64,000 nt of DNA from Aureococcus anophagefferens (lineage: Eukaryota; Sar; Pelagophyceae; Pelagomonadales; Pelagomonadaceae): assembly GCF_000186865.1 (NCBI RefSeq), contig NW_008705577.1:21443-85442 (forward strand). Direction: 5' to 3'. The notes below the pieces were generated by a model that was not told the DNA's origin, ran no database searches, and saw nothing but the letters and a program-made list of their open reading frames with translations. The position numbers and the translations under genes are program-made. Positions 8,701-19,107 of the stretch are shown piece after piece. The number at the start of each line of letters is the position of its first letter. The stretch's first letter is position 1.

Positions 8701-11700
8701 AAGGCCCTGCGGATCTTGCCGGAGAAGTTCGGGGGCGCTTTTTGTTTCTTGAGCTCGTCCTGGACGTCGCGCAGCGCGTCGCCCATGGACCCGACGTCGC
8801 GGCGCACGGACGACTCGAGGCCCCGCCAGTCGCTCTGGAGGTGCTCCGTGTCCAGCGTCGGCTTCTCCAACAGGCTCTTGCTCGCGCGGTCCGACGTCCG
8901 CTTCAATTGATTCATGGCGTCCGTGAGCTCAAGGAACTTCGCGTCCATGGAGCCCTTGAGCTGCCTCAGGCGCTCGTCGACGTAGCTGGGGTTGTCGCCG
9001 CGCGGCGACGCGCGGCGCTCCTTGCCGAACTGGGACAGGATGTCGCGGTCGTTTCTATTGAGATCGGCGAATTTCGTGAACATGTCCTTGTCGTTGCGGT
9101 CCAGGCCCTTCTGGAGGCGCCGCATGTCGTCGGACAGGCCCTTGAACTTGGCATCGATGGCCGCCTGCATCTTTCTGAGCCGCGCGTCGACCTTGGGGTC
9201 CCCTGTCGCGTCGCCCGCGGGGGGCAGCTCGTCGCGCAGGGTGCGCACGTCGTCGCTCATGGCCCGGAGCTTGCGGTCCATGGCCTCGTGCATCTTCTTG
9301 AGCCGCGCGTCGACGTAGGGCGCGACCTCGTGGTACCGCCTGTGTGGAAATAAAATCTTCAACCCGACTTCAATGTGCGTGTAATCGAACGATTTGGACC
9401 AGACTCTCTCGCTGTGCTTCGAGAACACGACGGGAGCAATCGATCCGTCCAAAAATCAGCCGAATCGACTCCGATTTGATTGAGATAGAGAGTTCTGAAG
9501 TTTGGTGGGGACCCCCCAAACCAGTGGTTGATTTCCACACAGGGTACCGCGTCGTCCCGTGGGCCTCGTAGCCGTCGTGCTGTTCCGGCGCCACGGGCGC
9601 GCCGCCGGGGGTCTTGCCGCCCCGGAGCTTGCGGAGGATGGCGTCGAGCTTGCCGTCCATGTGCGCCATCTGCTCCGAGGCCTCGGGCGGCGGCGGCGCG
9701 CCGAGGAGCGCCGCGAGCATGACCTCGGCGTCGCCGGCGCCGTCGAGCGCGGCGCGCACCTCGCCGTCGCGCTCGAAGACGCGCCGCCGCAGCACGGCGA
9801 GTTCGACCTCCTTCGCGAGGTCGTCCTGGGCGCCTTTCTTGAGCGCCGCGGAGACGACCAAAGCCCCGAAGACCGCGACGGCGCGGATCTTCTGGGTCTG
9901 GACCTTGCCGCGCACCTCGTCGAGCGACGCCGTGAAGAGGTCGGCGAAGGCGCCGCCGCCGCCGCCGCGGAGCCAGTCGGCGACGTCCTCGCCCGCCGCG
10001 GCCTCGACCGCGGCGCCCGCGCCGGCCTTGACCTCCGCGACCTTCGCGTCGACCTCGGCGCAGGCGGCGTCGGCCAACGCTTTCGACTCGGCGGCCAGCG
10101 CCTTCTTCAGGCCGCCCAGGGACTGCTTGAGCGCCTTGCGCGCGTCGCTCGTCGCCGGCGGCGCGTCGTCGTCACCACCAAGGAGCCAAGCGGACGACGA
10201 CGCTCCGAAGCGCGCGAGCGCGTCGATGGCCGCGCCGGCGCGCGACGCGTCGCGCAGCGCGGCGACGCTCGGGTGCCGGAGCCACTCGAGGCCCGCGTCG
10301 CCCGGGGGCGCCTTCTTCTTCGAGGCGCCCCAACTCGACGGCTTCAGCCACGACGACTTCTTCGGCGGCCCCGCGCCGTCGGCCGCGCCGTCGGGCGCGA
10401 AGCCGCAGGTCTCGAGGGCCTTGAGGGCGTCGTCGAAGCCCGACGTCGCGTCGGCGACGGCGCCGAGCGTCGACCGCGCGGCCCGGACGAAGACGAGCGC
10501 CGCGAGCGCTTTCGTCGACGCGGCCTCGACCGCGTTCTTGGCGCCGCCCGTGGGGAAGAGGGTCCACTTCTTGGCGGCGGCCGCCGGCGCGAAGGCCGAG
10601 AAGTCGAGGGCCGCGACCTGGGCCCGCGCGCCGGAGAGGAGCGACGCGCGCAGCGCGTCCGCGAGCGCCGCGCGCCGCCCGTCGAGCTTCTCCACCAGAG
10701 CGGCCGTCCACCGCGCCTCGTCGCCGTCGCGCGGCTCGGCGTCGAAGGCGGCGTCGACGGTCGCCAGGTGCGCCGTCACATCATCATCGTCGGGCGCGTC
10801 GCCGTCGTCGTCGTCCTCGAACTCCTCGAAGAAGGGGCCGTCTGGTTCGCACGCGCCGTCGAGCGCCTCGAGAAGCGCGCTCTCGAAGCTGCCGACGGCG
10901 TCGTCGACGTCGCTCCGCATGCCCTCGAGGGCCGCCGCCGCGCGCCGCTTCGCGTCGGCGTCGCCGCCGGCCGCGACGGCGGCGACCGCGGCGGCCTGGG
11001 CGCACCACGCGAGCGTCGCCGACGCCTTCCGAAACGCGGCGACGGCCGCGCGCGTCGCTGCGCGCGCGTCGAGGAAGGCGCTCCGCCTCGCCGCCGCGGT
11101 CCGCGCGATGAGGCGCCGGGCCCGCGCCTTCGGGACGCCGGGCAGCGCCTGCTCGAGCGCCGCGCGGCGGCCCCGCGTGAGGCGGCTCAGCGCGCGGAGC
11201 TCCGCCGCGTTCGCCGCTAAAGTCGCAAAGGCGGGCGCGAGGCATGCCTTCAATGTCGAATCCGCGTCCTCGGCCAGCCGCTCCGCGAGCCCGCCGCCCG
11301 CCTCCAGGATCTTCGCCACGCCGAGGCCGACGAGCCGCTCCGGGAGCGCCGCGCCGTCGCCGGCGCCCGCCGCGGCCTCGAGGAGCGCCTCCGCTGACCC
11401 CAGCACCCCGTCGAGCTGCGCGACGGCGTCGCGCGCCTCGACGGCCTCGGCGACGACCGCGGCGCAGGCCCCGGCGGCGGCGGCGGACCCGGCCTCCAGC
11501 GCCTCGTCGACGGCCCGGCCCGCGTCTGCTACCAAACGCCGGAGCCGCGCCTCCGCCGCGTGGCCCGCCTTGTCCGCCGCGACGGCGACGAGGCCCGACA
11601 CTCTATCAGCAAAAGCGCCGAAGGACGCGTCGTCGCTCGCCAGGAAGGACGTCGCCGCGTCGCTCAGGTCCGTGAGTAAGGACGCGCCGTGGCTCCCCGG

Positions 11701-13161
11701 CGCGTCCTCGAGCGCGGACGCGTCGCCCTCGATCCACCGCAGGTCGCCCTCGAGGCGGTACCACGTGAAGGGCTGGCCCGGCCTGCGTTCGCGCGCCACG
11801 CAGCGCACGGCGTCGCCGCGCCCGAAGGCCGCGCGCGGCAGGCCGTCCGCGTCGTCGAAGTCGGCCGACGGCTCCTCGTGCGTCGCGACCTCTAAATCCC
11901 GCGTCGGCTTCACGACGAGGCACGGCGGCGGTTGCGCGCCGAAATCCAAGAAACTCGACAGACCCGGCACGTCCGCGTCGCCGCGCCAGAGGAGGGCCCG
12001 CGCGCCCGACGACGCGTCAGACCGCGCCATGAGCTGCGCGGCGTGCCAGCAGTAGGCCGCGGCGACTTCCCAGCGCGCCTCCCTGGAGAGGTAGGACCTC
12101 TTCGCCGCGGCGAGGTCGCGCGCGAGGGCGCGCACCTTGGTGGGATCTAACGCCGTCCAGCGCCAGGTCTTGGGCCGCGCGGCGGAGAACGTCGCGTCCA
12201 AAGCTTGGAGCTGCGACGACAGCCGCGCCGCGTTCAGCGCCTCGACCTTCTTGGCGCCGGCGGACGCGATGGCGCCCACGGAGGACCCGATGGCCTTCAA
12301 GTCCAGCTTCTGGAACACGAGGCCGCTCACGAGCTCCTTGCCGACGTTCAACAATTCCTTAACGACCTTGCCGGCGATGCGCACGGGCAGCGACCGGACC
12401 GCGACGTCCAGCGACGCGACCTCGAGGCCGAGCACGGCCGCGGCGCCGCCTCGGCGGCCCTTGGACGCCGCGCGCAGGTCGCCCAGGGTCGCCAGCCAGG
12501 CCGCCTTCGTCTCCTCGCGCGCCTTCTCGGAGCCTCGGAGCCACGCGCCGCCGTCGTCGCCGTGGCCGCCGAGGCGCACGAGCCGGTGCGCGGCCTGGAG
12601 CGCGCGCGTGGCGTCGATCGTCGCCTCCCCGCCGCGGCTCAGCAGGCCCGCCGCGGCGCCGAGCAGGTCGGGCACCGCCTCTCGCAGCAGCCCGTCCTTC
12701 GCGTCCGCGAATTGCGCCGCCTCCGCGCCGTCGAGGTCGAGGCCGCTGTGGACGAGGACGATGGCGTGCGTCGCGCGCGACCGCGCGTCGTCGCCGGCCT
12801 CGGCGTCGTAGCGCTGGATCGACGCGCAGGCCGCGCGCACGTCGCCGAGCTTGAGCGAGGACTTCGCGGCGCCCGAGCCCGCCTCGGCCGCGCGGAGGCA
12901 GAGCTCCTGGAGCCACGCGTGCGGGCCGTCGGACGCGAGGGACCGCGTCAGCGGCAGGCGACCCTCGTCGACGTCGCAGGCGGCGCAGATCTCGTCGGCC
13001 AGCGCGCGGGCGTCGAGCGCCTGCGCGTGGTCCCGCAGCCAGGGGAAGGACAGCGGGTCGACGAGCTTGCTCGCGATCCGCCGCGTCCGCGCCGGCGAGT
13101 CGTCGACGAGCGCCGCGTCGCCCTCGTCGGCGCTGAGCCGCATGCGCTCGAAGATCGGCAT
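5718..13161 (-). CDS. giant coiled-coil protein, two exons joined by an introner
   Basis: Exon 1 starts at 13161 and exon 2 ends at the stop at 5718; they are joined across the introner at 9340-9542. With a GT donor at 9547 the coding length is 7236 bases, 2411 residues; with a GC donor at 9550 it is one residue shorter. Both keep the frame, so this is one gene. The N-terminal half is Ala/Asp-rich helical sequence without a recognised domain. The middle has at least three copies of a coiled-coil motif of the type VDARLRKMQAAIDAKFKGL, each about 85-110 residues apart, followed by long heptad-like helices. The last 400 residues contain a Trp-rich, beta-trefoil-looking region (WALAAPADNH, YWTLEPLDALGTFRLRAS). 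A cytoskeletal or scaffold role is plausible but is inference. Confidence 0.75.
9340..9542 (+). mobile_element. introner with perfect 12-bp terminal inverted repeats
   Basis: The ends are an exact inverted repeat: CTGTGTGGAAAT at 9340-9351 and ATTTCCACACAG at 9531-9542. They are flanked by an exact 8-bp duplication GGTACCGC (9332-9339 and 9543-9550). The element is 203 bp and antisense to the host gene. It contains ACTTCAATGTG and CGTCCAAAAATCAGCC, shared with the other introners of this window. On the host strand its end supplies the acceptor AG, and the duplication supplies either a GT (9547) or a GC (9550) donor. The internal sequence has no coding capacity, so it is non-autonomous. Confidence 0.92.
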
Positions 13162-13387
13162 CGGCGCTTCGTCGTCTCGGGCACGCAGAGCCTCTCGTCG
13201 AGCGACAGCTACTGGAACCTCGACTTCGACAACTGCGTTCCGGCCATGATCATCGTTGTGGGGGCAGCGCCGTTAAAGTAAAGGTCGGACGTTGATGCAG
13301 ACTTGAACTCGACGCGAGTTCACTTGCGATCGCCGCCTTCGCCGACCGTCACCCGCCCGCGTTACTCGCGCGGCCGCCTCTCTCCTC

Positions 13388-14536
13388 TCAGCACTGGTTC
13401 TGCATGATCTTCACGAGCATGTTGCGGCGGTTGCGCGCGGCGATGAAGCTCTCCGCGCGCGCGTCGGGCGAGTAGCTCGCCGCGGCCTGGTAGCCGCCGC
13501 CGTCGCCGTGCGTCGCGACGCGCAGGGACCCGAGGGCCGGCCGCTGCTCGAGCATGCGCTTCTCGTGGGCCCGGAGCGTGCGCGGCGGCTCCGGGTGGAG
13601 GAGCCGCGGGCTCGGCGACCGCCGCCGCTCCGGCGTCGCCGCGCGGCGCTTCGACGACCGCTTCGCGGGCGCGCGGGGCTTGGGGCGCTTCACGGAGGGC
13701 AGGCGGTTCGGCGCGGGCTGCGGCGGGCTGCGGTCGCGCGCCGCGGCGGCCGCGCGGTCCACGGCGCGGCCCGGGAGCGGCGCGATCCGCGCGTGCTTCG
13801 CCGGGGGCCCCGCGTCGTCCGCGCGCTTCAGCGCCTCGATCTCCGCCTCCAGGGCGCGGTGTTCGGCCCGCTCGCGCTCGACGGCGGCCTCGTAGGCCGC
13901 GAGGTCGTCGTGGGCCTCGAGGTCGTCGCCGCCGCCGTCGAGGGGCGGCGCGCCGGGCGTCGCCGGGCGCCGCCGCGCGACCGTCGCCGTCGCGTCGTCG
14001 CCCCGCTCCCGCACCTCCGCGGGCGTCGGGATGTTCAGGCCCACGCGCAGCGTCCCGCGCGGCTTCGCCGCGACGCGGTCCGGCAGGGGCGCGACCTGGC
14101 GCGGCGGGAAGCTCGTCGGCGCGTCCTCGTCGACGGCGAACGGCGGCGGCCCCCGGTGCTGGTTCCGCGCGGCCCGCGGCTTCGCCGGCAAGGGCTCCAG
14201 GCGGTCGGCCCGGCCCTCGCGGGGGCTCGACGTCGCGCTCGCGCGCGCGCCGGGACCGCGCGTCCGCCGCTTCGGCGCGGGCCGCGCGTCCGTGTCCCAG
14301 TTCCACCAGTCGTCGCCCGCCGCCGCCGCCGGGTCCGCGGCGGGCGGCAGGCGCCGGCCGTGCATGCGCTGCGGGTGGTGCGTCTTGAAGGACACGGGCG
14401 GCGCCGGCTTCTGGCCGGGGCTCAGCTTGAAGATGGACCGCGTCGAGCCCTCGGCGGGGCCGTCGCAGACCCAGTTCAGCGTCGTGCCCGTCGAGTGGAG
14501 GCCGGGGATGTTCAGGCCCTGGCGCAGCTTCTCCAT
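13388..14536 (-). CDS. unrecognised basic, Pro/Ala/Arg-rich protein
   Basis: A 382-residue protein starting MEKLRQGLNIPG. The motif LR(Q/V)GLNIP occurs twice, at residue about 4 and again mid-protein, suggesting a short repeated docking element. The middle is rich in Arg, Pro and Ala and probably disordered, with one short acidic helical stretch (YEAAVERERAEHRALEAEIE). The end is more conserved-looking (SFIAARNRRNMLVKIMQNQC). Arginine-rich patches would fit a nuclear or microtubule-associated protein, but no family is recognised. It is transcribed toward the giant coiled-coil gene, with about 230 bases between. Confidence 0.6.
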   Translation of the reverse strand: MEKLRQGLNIPGLHSTGTTLNWVCDGPAEGSTRSIFKLSPGQKPAPPVSFKTHHPQRMHGRRLPPAADPAAAAGDDWWNWDTDARPAPKRRTRGPGARASATSSPREGRADRLEPLPAKPRAARNQHRGPPPFAVDEDAPTSFPPRQVAPLPDRVAAKPRGTLRVGLNIPTPAEVRERGDDATATVARRRPATPGAPPLDGGGDDLEAHDDLAAYEAAVERERAEHRALEAEIEALKRADDAGPPAKHARIAPLPGRAVDRAAAAARDRSPPQPAPNRLPSVKRPKPRAPAKRSSKRRAATPERRRSPSPRLLHPEPPRTLRAHEKRMLEQRPALGSLRVATHGDGGGYQAAASYSPDARAESFIAARNRRNMLVKIMQNQC

Positions 14537-14774
14537 ATCGCTGGCGTGTTTTTTTGGACTCGTCTACCAGTTCAGGTAGCACTCAAGGCACACAGGCCTG
14601 CCGAAGCATCTCCCCATCGTTATCGATGCATGCGCGGATTTGCAATGTTCAACGATGCCGCGCGATCTACTTTTGACACGCATTAGCGAGTTTTTCGTAT
14701 TTCGACTGAATCCCTGTCAGCCACAGCCGCCGCAGCCGACGCTTAATCCCTCCCGGGTCCCGCCGCCAGCAGCC

Positions 14775-16304
14775 ATGGCCGACGACCCGGCGTGGGCCAA
14801 GGAGGAGGGCACGACGGAGAGCCCCATCACGGCGGAGAAGAAGACCCTCGAGGAGACCAAGGACGCCGACGCGCCCATGTCGCTCCTCGAGCAGAAGCGC
14901 TCCATGAAGGCCATCGACCACCCGCCGGAGATCGACCGCAACCCGCTCAAGTTCCCGGACCTGGCCTTCGGCATCGCCTGGATCGTCAGCGTCGTCGGCA
15001 TGATCTACGTCGCCATCGCCTACGGCGCGCAGGACGTGTCCGACAAGGCCGAGGAGTACGACGACGACGAGAAGCAGGCGGCGCTCGAGCACCTCACGAA
15101 GATCCTCATCCTCGTCTTCCTCTTCGCCCTGTTCTGCGCCCAGATGTCCATGTCCGTCATGATGCGCTGCGGCGGCTTCATGATCCACGTCGGCCTCATC
15201 GGGATCAACGCGTTTTTGATCGTCTCGGGCGTGATCTTCATCGAGTACACGTACTGGTACTGCGGCGTCTTCCTGATCCTGGTGGGTCTGTGCGGCTGCC
15301 TCTTCCACTTCTACATCCGCGCGAACATCGCCTTCGCGAGCGCGTGCCTCCACGTCGGCTGCGAGGTGGTCATGGACTTCCCGCTCCTCGAGGTCGCGGC
15401 CTTCGCCGTGAGCGTGCTGGGCGTGCTCTTCTTCTTCACCTTCGGCGTCGCCTGCTACGGCTACTACAACTACCAGCAGGACAAGGAGGACGACGACGAG
15501 GACGAGCAGGCGCGGCTCACGATCGTCATCTTCGTCTTCCTCTTCATCTTCTTCTGGACGCAGCAGGTCTTCAAGTACATCATCACGGCGATGACGGCGG
15601 ACACGGCCCAGACCTGGTGGTACGGCCTCGAGCACACGGGCCACCCGGCGCTGAACGCGCTCGGCCGCACGACGACGTACCATTTGGGGAGCATCGCGTT
15701 CGGCGCGTTCTTCGTCGCGCTCATCGAGACCATCGTCGCCATCATCAACTACCTGCGCCGCGAGGCCGAGAAGTGCCCCGGCGGCTGCTGCGTGTCCTGC
15801 GTGCTCTGGTTCGTGACGTGCTGCCTCAAGTGCTGCGAGTCGATCCTCGACTACATGAACAAGTACGCGTTCATCTACGTGGGCATCCACGGCTACTCCT
15901 ACCTCTACGCGGGCAAGCAGGTCTGCGCCCTCTTCGCGACCCAGGGCATGACGGCCGTCGCCTCCGACTTCTTCATCGAGATGATCTTCTTCTTCTTCTC
16001 CGTCGGCATCGGCCTCGCGTCCGCGGCGCTCGGCGTCGCCATCGTCGAGTACGGGCCCGACGACTGGTCCGAGGGCATCAACCAGGCCGAGGTCGTCGTC
16101 GGCCTCCTCTGCGGCGTCGGCGGCTACTTCGTCGCGCACACGGTCTACGCGCTCGTCGAGGCGGCGAACAAGAGCGCGTTCATCCTCTTCGTCGAGAACC
16201 CCCACATCCTCGAGCACACGCACGAGGACGACTTCAACCGCCTCAGCCGCGTCTGGCACATGCTCGGCAAGGAGGTCAAGGACGAGGACAAGTCCCCGGC
16301 CTAG
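14775..16304 (+). CDS. choline transporter-like protein (CTL/SLC44 family)
   Basis: A 509-residue polytopic membrane protein. I chose the ATG at 14775 (GCAGCCATGG context) so that the protein begins MADDPAWAKEEG; a frame is open upstream but lacks sense. After a soluble N-terminus there are about ten hydrophobic segments. The C-terminal part is typical of the CTL/SLC44 family: a Cys-rich stretch (CCVSCVLWFVTCCLKCCES) followed by LDYMNKYAFIYVGIHGYSY. Family members transport choline or ethanolamine across plasma or organelle membranes. Residues about 140-210 differ from typical family members in being rich in short Asp/Glu loops. The family call is good; the substrate is not shown by the sequence. 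Confidence 0.85.
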   Translation: MADDPAWAKEEGTTESPITAEKKTLEETKDADAPMSLLEQKRSMKAIDHPPEIDRNPLKFPDLAFGIAWIVSVVGMIYVAIAYGAQDVSDKAEEYDDDEKQAALEHLTKILILVFLFALFCAQMSMSVMMRCGGFMIHVGLIGINAFLIVSGVIFIEYTYWYCGVFLILVGLCGCLFHFYIRANIAFASACLHVGCEVVMDFPLLEVAAFAVSVLGVLFFFTFGVACYGYYNYQQDKEDDDEDEQARLTIVIFVFLFIFFWTQQVFKYIITAMTADTAQTWWYGLEHTGHPALNALGRTTTYHLGSIAFGAFFVALIETIVAIINYLRREAEKCPGGCCVSCVLWFVTCCLKCCESILDYMNKYAFIYVGIHGYSYLYAGKQVCALFATQGMTAVASDFFIEMIFFFFSVGIGLASAALGVAIVEYGPDDWSEGINQAEVVVGLLCGVGGYFVAHTVYALVEAANKSAFILFVENPHILEHTHEDDFNRLSRVWHMLGKEVKDEDKSPA

Positions 16305-16586
16305 GACGAGCCGCGGCCCGCGCCGACCCCCGCACCCCCCCCCGGCCGAGCCGCCCCCGCCCGTCGACGGCGAGTTGGGCCGCCGCCCCCGCACCGATAC
16401 CCCTGTTTTAATGCCATCAACCCCCGCATCAGCGCGAAGCCGATAGGCGCAACATAGCATCAACGAGCACTTCAACCACCACTTCGAGATCGCGTCGACG
16501 TCGCGCGACGACAGATCAAGCTCTTGTGCGCCAGTCGCGTTGACAGCGCCGCCGCTCCGACTGGGAACGACCTCGTTGCAACGACC

Positions 16587-18929
16587 ATGGGCCTCGCGAC
16601 GCCCTACCTCGTGCTCTACAACGCGTGCTGCCTCGCGGGCTGGTGCTTCGCGCTCGTCGCGGGGATCAAGACCGTCGCCGCGGGCGACGGCGCGCTCGCG
16701 GCGCGCCTCGGCGCGGTCTGGGCCGAGGTCGGCGACGTCGTCTTCTACGTGCAGTTCGCCATGGCGCTCGAGATCGGCCACGCGGCGCTGGGCCTCGTGC
16801 GGTCGCCGCTCGTCACGACGGCGATGCAGGTCACGAGCCGGCTCTGGATCGTGCTCGTGCCCTACGTCGACGCGCCCTGCCGCATCGGCGAGCAGTGGAG
16901 CGTCGGGCTCATGGTGCTCTCCTGGGCCTGCGTCGAGTGCATCCGCTACGCGTTCTACCTCAGCGCGCTCCTCCTGCCCAAGGTGCCGTACCCCGTCTTC
17001 TGGGCCCGCTACAGCGCGTTCGCGCTGCTCTACCCCACGGGCATCACGGGCGAGCTGCTCACGGCCTACTGGGGCCTCCACTGCGGCCAGCTGACGCCCT
17101 GGCACACGCTCATGCAGTGCATCGTCGCGCTGTACGTGCCGGGGTCGCCGTTCATGTACCTGAACATGGTCGGCAACCGCAAGTCGGCCTTCAAGAAGCG
17201 CTTCGCGCCGCCGCCGAAGCCCGCGCGGGGCTGCGCCTTCCCCCTGGACGCCAAGGGCGCGCGGTCGACGACGGCGCCGAACCGGACGGCCGTCGCGGTC
17301 GCCATCGAGGCGTGCGGCTCGCCGAATTCCGCGGCCGCGGCGCAGAAGTGCGCGCGCGAGAAGGCCTACCGCTTCGGCTACGCGGGCCACGTGCGCTCCT
17401 TGGTCATCGAGGGCGCCTGGTCTGCGGCGGGCGCCGTCGAGTCGGCCCGCGCGGGCCTGAACTGGCTCTACGGCCACTTCCAGTTCGTCTCCAAGGACGA
17501 CGAATCGTGCGCCTTTGGTGTTGCTGTCGCGCCGGACTCGAAGGCGACGGTGTCCGGCCGCTCGCTCAAGTCGGTGATCGTCCCCGGCGGCAAGAAGGGC
17601 AAGACCCTGGCCTACAGCGTGCCCTACGACGGCGGCTGGCACCCGACGCGGCCCAAGGCGCCCGCGGGGGCGCTGTCGGGCGTCGCGCTCCAGGACCAGT
17701 GCGACCTCTGGGTCGAGAACGGCCACATCGAGCGCGACGCGTCGCACGCCATCTCCTGGACGGCGGACTACTTCAAGTCCGGCGGCTCGCTCTCGGGCTG
17801 CCACTTCGTGCTCATCGGCGCGGGCTCCGCGATGGGGCCCTGCGCGAAGCTGCTGGAGATGGGCGCGAACGTCGTCGCCGTCGACATCCCCGGCGTCTGG
17901 GGCAAGGGCGGCAAGCGGCCCGCGTCGGGCCTCTGGAAGCGCCTCTTCGGCCTCGCGAAGGCGTCGCCCGGCGGGTCGCTCACGGTGCCCGTGTCTTCCG
18001 ACTTCAAGGGCGGCGCGGGCGACCTCGACGCGCTGGCCGAGGCCGCGGGCTGCGACCTCATGATGGAGCCCAAGGAGATCGGCGACTGGCTCGAGGCCTG
18101 GATCAAGACGCTGCCCACGTCCGCGCGCGTCTGCATCGGCAACTACACGTACCTCGACGGCGAGCTCCACGTCAAGCTAGCTCTGTGCGCGGACTCGCTC
18201 ATCGACAAGGTCCTGCGCGCGTCGACGCGCCTCGCGCGGCCCGCGGCCTGCGCCTTCCTCTGCACGCCGACGGACGCGCACCTCGTGCCGAAAGACGCGC
18301 GCGACGCCGCCGTCGCCGCCTACGGCTCGGGCCTCCGCAACTTCGGCGCCGAGAAGCTCTTCAACGTGCTCACGGGCGGCGCCAAGCTCCGCGCCAACTT
18401 CGAGGCGCCCATCAAGACCAAGTCGGGCACGGACGCCTACATGGTCGACGGCCTGTCGGTGGCGCAGGGCCCGAACTACGCGCTGGCGAAGCGCATGCAG
18501 CACTGGCGCGCGGTCCTCGCCTACGACGGCGGCCACGTCGCCTCGACGATGATCGCGCCGTCGACGGCGACCATCTCCGTGATCCACAACAAGACCTTCG
18601 CCTGGGCCTACGGCGGCATGCCGTCCTTCGGCTACGAGATCTTCAAGCAGGAGACGACGAACGCGGTCATGACGGCCGTGCTCCTCCACGACGTCCTCAA
18701 CGACGACGGCCCGAAGAACCCGGCGAACAAGGCCAAGTTCGGCGTCGACAACCCCCTCAAGCTCTTCTCCTCGGAGTCCGTCCACGGCGGCCTCTGGCGG
18801 TCGCCCTACGCCGTCGACTCCCTCGGCGAGGCGTCCGCGCTCATCTACTTCGCGGGCCTCGCGCAGCCCTACGCCATCGGCTGCGCCGTCGTCGCCATGG
18901 CGGCCTACTACAAGACCCTCCTCGCGTGA
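16587..18929 (+). CDS. 3-hydroxyacyl-CoA dehydratase (HACD/PHS1) fused to a Rossmann-like domain
   Basis: A 780-residue protein starting MGLATPYLVLYN at 16587. Residues 1-175 are a PTPLA/HACD domain that removes water from 3-hydroxyacyl-CoA in very-long-chain fatty acid elongation in the ER. The blocks LEIGHAALGLVRS, ECIRYAFY and LLYPTGITGELL are present. The Tyr and Glu of YPTGITGE fall at residues 149 and 156, the same numbers as the catalytic pair of yeast Phs1. The remaining 600 residues are a separate region with a dinucleotide-binding-like loop VLIGAGSAMGPCAKLLEMG, then a beta-strand ending VVAVDIP. That suggests an NAD(P)-dependent reductase or a related fold. A hydrophobic C-terminus may anchor the protein. 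The fusion could couple ketoreduction and dehydration, but this is inference. Confidence 0.8.
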   Translation: MGLATPYLVLYNACCLAGWCFALVAGIKTVAAGDGALAARLGAVWAEVGDVVFYVQFAMALEIGHAALGLVRSPLVTTAMQVTSRLWIVLVPYVDAPCRIGEQWSVGLMVLSWACVECIRYAFYLSALLLPKVPYPVFWARYSAFALLYPTGITGELLTAYWGLHCGQLTPWHTLMQCIVALYVPGSPFMYLNMVGNRKSAFKKRFAPPPKPARGCAFPLDAKGARSTTAPNRTAVAVAIEACGSPNSAAAAQKCAREKAYRFGYAGHVRSLVIEGAWSAAGAVESARAGLNWLYGHFQFVSKDDESCAFGVAVAPDSKATVSGRSLKSVIVPGGKKGKTLAYSVPYDGGWHPTRPKAPAGALSGVALQDQCDLWVENGHIERDASHAISWTADYFKSGGSLSGCHFVLIGAGSAMGPCAKLLEMGANVVAVDIPGVWGKGGKRPASGLWKRLFGLAKASPGGSLTVPVSSDFKGGAGDLDALAEAAGCDLMMEPKEIGDWLEAWIKTLPTSARVCIGNYTYLDGELHVKLALCADSLIDKVLRASTRLARPAACAFLCTPTDAHLVPKDARDAAVAAYGSGLRNFGAEKLFNVLTGGAKLRANFEAPIKTKSGTDAYMVDGLSVAQGPNYALAKRMQHWRAVLAYDGGHVASTMIAPSTATISVIHNKTFAWAYGGMPSFGYEIFKQETTNAVMTAVLLHDVLNDDGPKNPANKAKFGVDNPLKLFSSESVHGGLWRSPYAVDSLGEASALIYFAGLAQPYAIGCAVVAMAAYYKTLLA

Positions 18930-18945
18930 AGACCGGCGCGCGACC

Positions 18946-19082
18946 GGACATCCCCGCACGACTAACTGAAGACTCGCGGGCTCGAAGCGAACCCGGACAT
19001 CCCCGCGCGACGAAAGACTCGCGAGGTCGAAGCGAACCCGGCCATCCCCGCGCGACGAAAGACTCGCGGGGTCGAAGCGAAC
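18946..19082. repeat. 45-bp tandem repeat, about three copies
   Basis: Unit GACTCGCGGGCTCGAAGCGA and the following 25 bases repeat at 18971, 19016 and 19061 (last copy partial), with a degenerate partial copy upstream. Copies differ at a few positions. It sits between the converging ends of the HACD fusion gene and the small gene at 19108. Confidence 0.8.
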
Positions 19083-19107
19083 GGTCCGTTACGGGTCCCA
19101 CCGCGCG

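Noticed and set aside
14667..18170. Minus-strand frame spanning the transporter and HACD genes
   Set aside because: It covers two plus-strand genes with clear families; composition is typical of antisense.
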